Below are positions 61,763-64,000 of a DNA stretch of 64,000 bases, one piece after another. Made by a program: the position numbers and the translations under genes. Source of the stretch: CAIXSC01 sp046349855 (lineage in GTDB: Bacteria; Planctomycetota; Planctomycetia; Pirellulales; Pirellulaceae); NCBI GenBank assembly GCA_046349855.1, contig JAXMBM010000010.1, positions 62,001 to 126,000 of the forward strand. The letters are read 5' to 3'. Below the pieces are notes generated by a model. The model searched no databases and was not told the DNA's origin. It worked only from the letters and a program-made list of their open reading frames with translations. Positions within the stretch are counted from its first letter, which is position 1, and each line of letters opens with the position of its first letter.

Positions 61763-64000
61763 TCAGGATGACGCCGAAAGGGCCGCCAGCAACTCGTCGG
61801 CCGCGTCCGTCACGACACTCGACCAGGCCCACGGCGCGACTCCCGGTAAGCGCGACCGGCTGCTGGCCGACTGGAACCAATCGCTGAGAGCCTGATCGCG
61901 CAGGGAAGCCACCGTCGCGCCATTCGTACGGCTGCTCGCCGTCGTCGACAAGTTGGTCCTTGAGGCGATCGCCTCATCCGACGCTGACTCACCTTCCGGT
62001 ACTTCACGCGAACCAGCGGCCGGAGAGAGTGGGAGCGCAAGCCCGGGGCTGGCGGCGACCGCGGGCACACACCAGTCCTCGATTCCGGACTCGCCCACGG
62101 ACGGGTCAGCCAGACCCTGGGGATTGCGATTATCGGCGGCCAGCGCGAAGACATCATCCGCCCGTTGGCTCCCCATCCGCCGCTGCGCGGCCCCCGCATA
62201 TTGGTAGACCGCGAGAGTCGACGCGTCCACAATCCAGACATCGCTGACGTGATTAGGGTCGATGGTGATGCCGGTCGGACGGGCGTTGGCGGAATCGATC
62301 CGCCAGCTACCTGTCAGCGCGCCGCCCACCGTATAGCGAAACACCGTATCGCTGGTACTGGTATCGTTCACAACCCACACAAAGTGACCGTCGGTTGTCA
62401 GATCGGTGGGATTCCGATTGTCGCGTGCCAGGCCAATCCGCAACGTGGCCGATGAGCTTCCGCTGAGTCGCTTGGCCGCGTCGGCGTAGTACAGGATCTT
62501 CTTGCCGTCGCTGTCAACGATCCAGATGCTCTGACCATCGGTCGCGATTCCTTCGGGTTTGCCGACTCCGTTGGCTTCCCACATCCCGATCTTCGCCCCG
62601 TTACGGTCGTAGACGAACACCTTGCCATTAGCATCGAGAACCCAGGTCCGCGATCCGTCGCGATTGGTCGCAATCCCGCGCTGAGATTCATCCTCCTTGT
62701 TCAAGGTGCGGCGAGTCACCAGGTTGCCGGCCGCGTCATATTCGAATGTGCCGCGCGCCGACGAATCGACCACGTAGAACTTCGCCGCTCCGGCCGTGGC
62801 TCGCACGGTGAGCTGCACCGTGGCAGCGGTCGACGTGGCGGATCCATCCCTAGCAACATAGGTAAAGCTGTCGGTGCCGTGATAGTTGGCCGCTGGGGTG
62901 TAGGTGAACGAACCGTCGGCGTTCAGCGTGACCGTGCCATGGGTCGGCTGATTGACGATGCTGGCGGTGAGTGTGTCGCCGTCGATATCTGAGTCGTTGG
63001 CCAGGACGCCACTCGCGGCGGTCACGACGAGCGGCTGATCTTGGTCGGTCACGTAGCTGTCGTTCGCGGCGCTCGGAGCGTCATTCACCGACTGGACAAT
63101 CAACTGGACCGTGGCCACGGTCGACGTGGCAGATCCATCACCAGCGACATAGGTAAAGCTATCGGTGCCGTGATAGTTGGCCGCCGGGGTGTAGGTGAAC
63201 GAGCCGTCGGCGTTCAGCGTGACCGTTCCGTGGGCCGGCTGATCGACGATGCTGGCGGTGAGTTTGTCGCCGTCGATATCCGAGTCGTTGGCCAGGACAC
63301 CACTCGCGGCGACGACGAGCGGCTGATCTTCGTCGGTCACGAAGCTGTCGTTCGCGGCGCTCGGAGCGTCATTCACCGACTGGACAGTCAACTGGACCGT
63401 GGCCGCGGTCGACGTGGCGGATCCATCGCCAGCGACATAGGTAAAGCTGTCGGTGCCGTGATAGTTGGCGGCCGGGGTGTAGGTGAACGAACCGTCGGCG
63501 TTCAGCGTGACCGTGCCGTGGGTCGGCTGGTCGACGATGCTGGCGGTGAGTTTGTCGCCGTCGATATCCGAGTCGTTGGCCAGGACGCCACTCACCGCGG
63601 CGACGACGAGCGGCTGATCTTCGTCGGTCGCGAAGCTGTCGTTCGCGGCGCTCGGAGCGTCATTCACCGACTGGACAATCAACTGGACCGTGGCCGCGGT
63701 CGACGTGGCAGATCCATCACCAGCGACATAGGTAAAGCTGTCGGTTCCGCGGTAGTTGGCGGTCGGGGTGTAGGTGAACGAACCGTCGGCGTTCAGCGTG
63801 ACCGTGCCGTGGGTCGGCTGGTCGACGATGCTGGCGGTGAGTGCGTCGCCGTCGATATCCGAGTCGTTGGCCAGGACGCCACTCGCGGCGACGACGAGCG
63901 GCTGATCTTCGTCGGTCGCGTAGCTGTCGTTCGCGGCGCTCGGAGCGTCATTCACCGACTGGACAGTCAACTGGACCGTGGCCGCGGTCGACGTGGCGGA
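61763..64000 (-). CDS. Giant tandem-repeat surface protein, C-terminal part (5' end outside window)
   Basis: The frame is open to the right edge, so at least 745 codons are present and the N-terminus is missing. From about 62820 to 64000 it has four near-identical units of 96-97 residues: NDAPSAANDSYATDEDQPL, SGVLANDSDIDGD, LTASIVDQPTHGTVTLNAD, GSFTYTPAANYHGTDSFTYV. These are cadherin/VCBS-like Ig domains with Asp-rich (SDIDGD) calcium sites. The remaining 340 residues contain a propeller-like region (TWVLDANGKVFVYDRNGAK, GIATDGQSIWIVDSDGKKIL) and a Ser/Ala-rich tail. The protein is most likely secreted and adhesive. Starts for the minus frame lie beyond 64000. Confidence 0.88.
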   Translation of the reverse strand, partial: SATSTAATVQLTVQSVNDAPSAANDSYATDEDQPLVVAASGVLANDSDIDGDALTASIVDQPTHGTVTLNADGSFTYTPTANYRGTDSFTYVAGDGSATSTAATVQLIVQSVNDAPSAANDSFATDEDQPLVVAAVSGVLANDSDIDGDKLTASIVDQPTHGTVTLNADGSFTYTPAANYHGTDSFTYVAGDGSATSTAATVQLTVQSVNDAPSAANDSFVTDEDQPLVVAASGVLANDSDIDGDKLTASIVDQPAHGTVTLNADGSFTYTPAANYHGTDSFTYVAGDGSATSTVATVQLIVQSVNDAPSAANDSYVTDQDQPLVVTAASGVLANDSDIDGDTLTASIVNQPTHGTVTLNADGSFTYTPAANYHGTDSFTYVARDGSATSTAATVQLTVRATAGAAKFYVVDSSARGTFEYDAAGNLVTRRTLNKEDESQRGIATNRDGSRTWVLDANGKVFVYDRNGAKIGMWEANGVGKPEGIATDGQSIWIVDSDGKKILYYADAAKRLSGSSSATLRIGLARDNRNPTDLTTDGHFVWVVNDTSTSDTVFRYTVGGALTGSWRIDSANARPTGITIDPNHVSDVWIVDASTLAVYQYAGAAQRRMGSQRADDVFALAADNRNPQGLADPSVGESGIEDWCVPAVAASPGLALPLSPAAGSREVPEGESASDEAIASRTNLSTTASSRTNGATVASLRDQALSDWFQSASSRSRLPGVAPWAWSSVVTDAADELLAALSASS
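62820..64000. repeat. Tandem DNA repeat of 288-291 bp in the surface-protein gene
   Basis: The word TCATTCACCGACTGGACA recurs at 63081, 63369, 63660 and 63948, spaced 288, 291 and 288 bases. Units differ by few substitutions and one inserted codon (GTGGCGGCGAGT vs with one extra GCG/ACC codon). The array continues beyond the right edge. Confidence 0.9.

Overview
This GC-rich window looks like a piece of a planctomycete chromosome. The support comes from gene content: secreted DUF1501 and DUF1080 proteins, a PVC-type heme protein with a CSACH motif, a Gfo/Idh/MocA oxidoreductase, a Ser/Thr kinase next to an ECF sigma factor, a protein with the planctomycete J-like N-terminus, an H4MPT-linked C1 gene (fhcC) and proteins starting with a small zinc ribbon. 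Genus cannot be told from the sequence alone. No rRNA, tRNA, CRISPR array, transposase or prophage was seen.

Layout. 1-2120: end of a glycosyltransferase-like gene and a Gfo/Idh/MocA oxidoreductase. 2117-5245 (minus): tight operon of MoxR ATPase, lipoprotein and ArsP/YraQ-type permease. 5805-7092: an atypical secreted protein and an ArsR-family regulator. 7498-13739: complete oligopeptide ABC transporter, oppABCDF order, with extra blocks in OppA and OppC. 14245-24229: DUF1501 protein, hybrid histidine kinase, glycerate 2-kinase, TonB-like protein, DUF2784 protein and secreted esterase. 24510-31320: large membrane protein, Ser/Thr kinase, ECF sigma factor, PQQ-type propeller. 31972-35971: J-like/PEGA-like protein and a TolC-family gene broken by a one-base frameshift. 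36318-41270: fhcC, an unknown gene, bioD and an MscS-type channel. 41557-51571: thioredoxin-protease fusion, VHL-beta protein with an internal duplication, DUF1080 protein, TM2 protein plus a 59-codon gene, PVC heme protein, deoxyhypusine-synthase-like enzyme. 51892-61679: zinc-ribbon membrane protein, then helicase / MoaD-like / aldehyde ferredoxin oxidoreductase / aspartoacylase-like genes, a coiled-coil protein and a secreted glycoside-hydrolase-like protein. 61763-64000: C-terminal part of a giant tandem-repeat surface protein running off the right edge.

The most unusual signal is not a gene. A dispersed intergenic element family occurs at seven loci (about 5431-5712, 6569-6599, 13813-14244, 21399-21740, 33541-33957, 43177-43260, 45477-45703). 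Its core is a small hairpin (GGATCG, CTCCG, CGATCC) often present as two inverted arms. The stem changes in a compensated way between copies: T-A to C-G at one pair and G-C to A-T at another. Some copies have outer ends TTGGACAGCGCC, and two of these ends sit directly against a gene's stop codon. Two further palindromic repeat types lie at 51664-51857 and 31708-31832.
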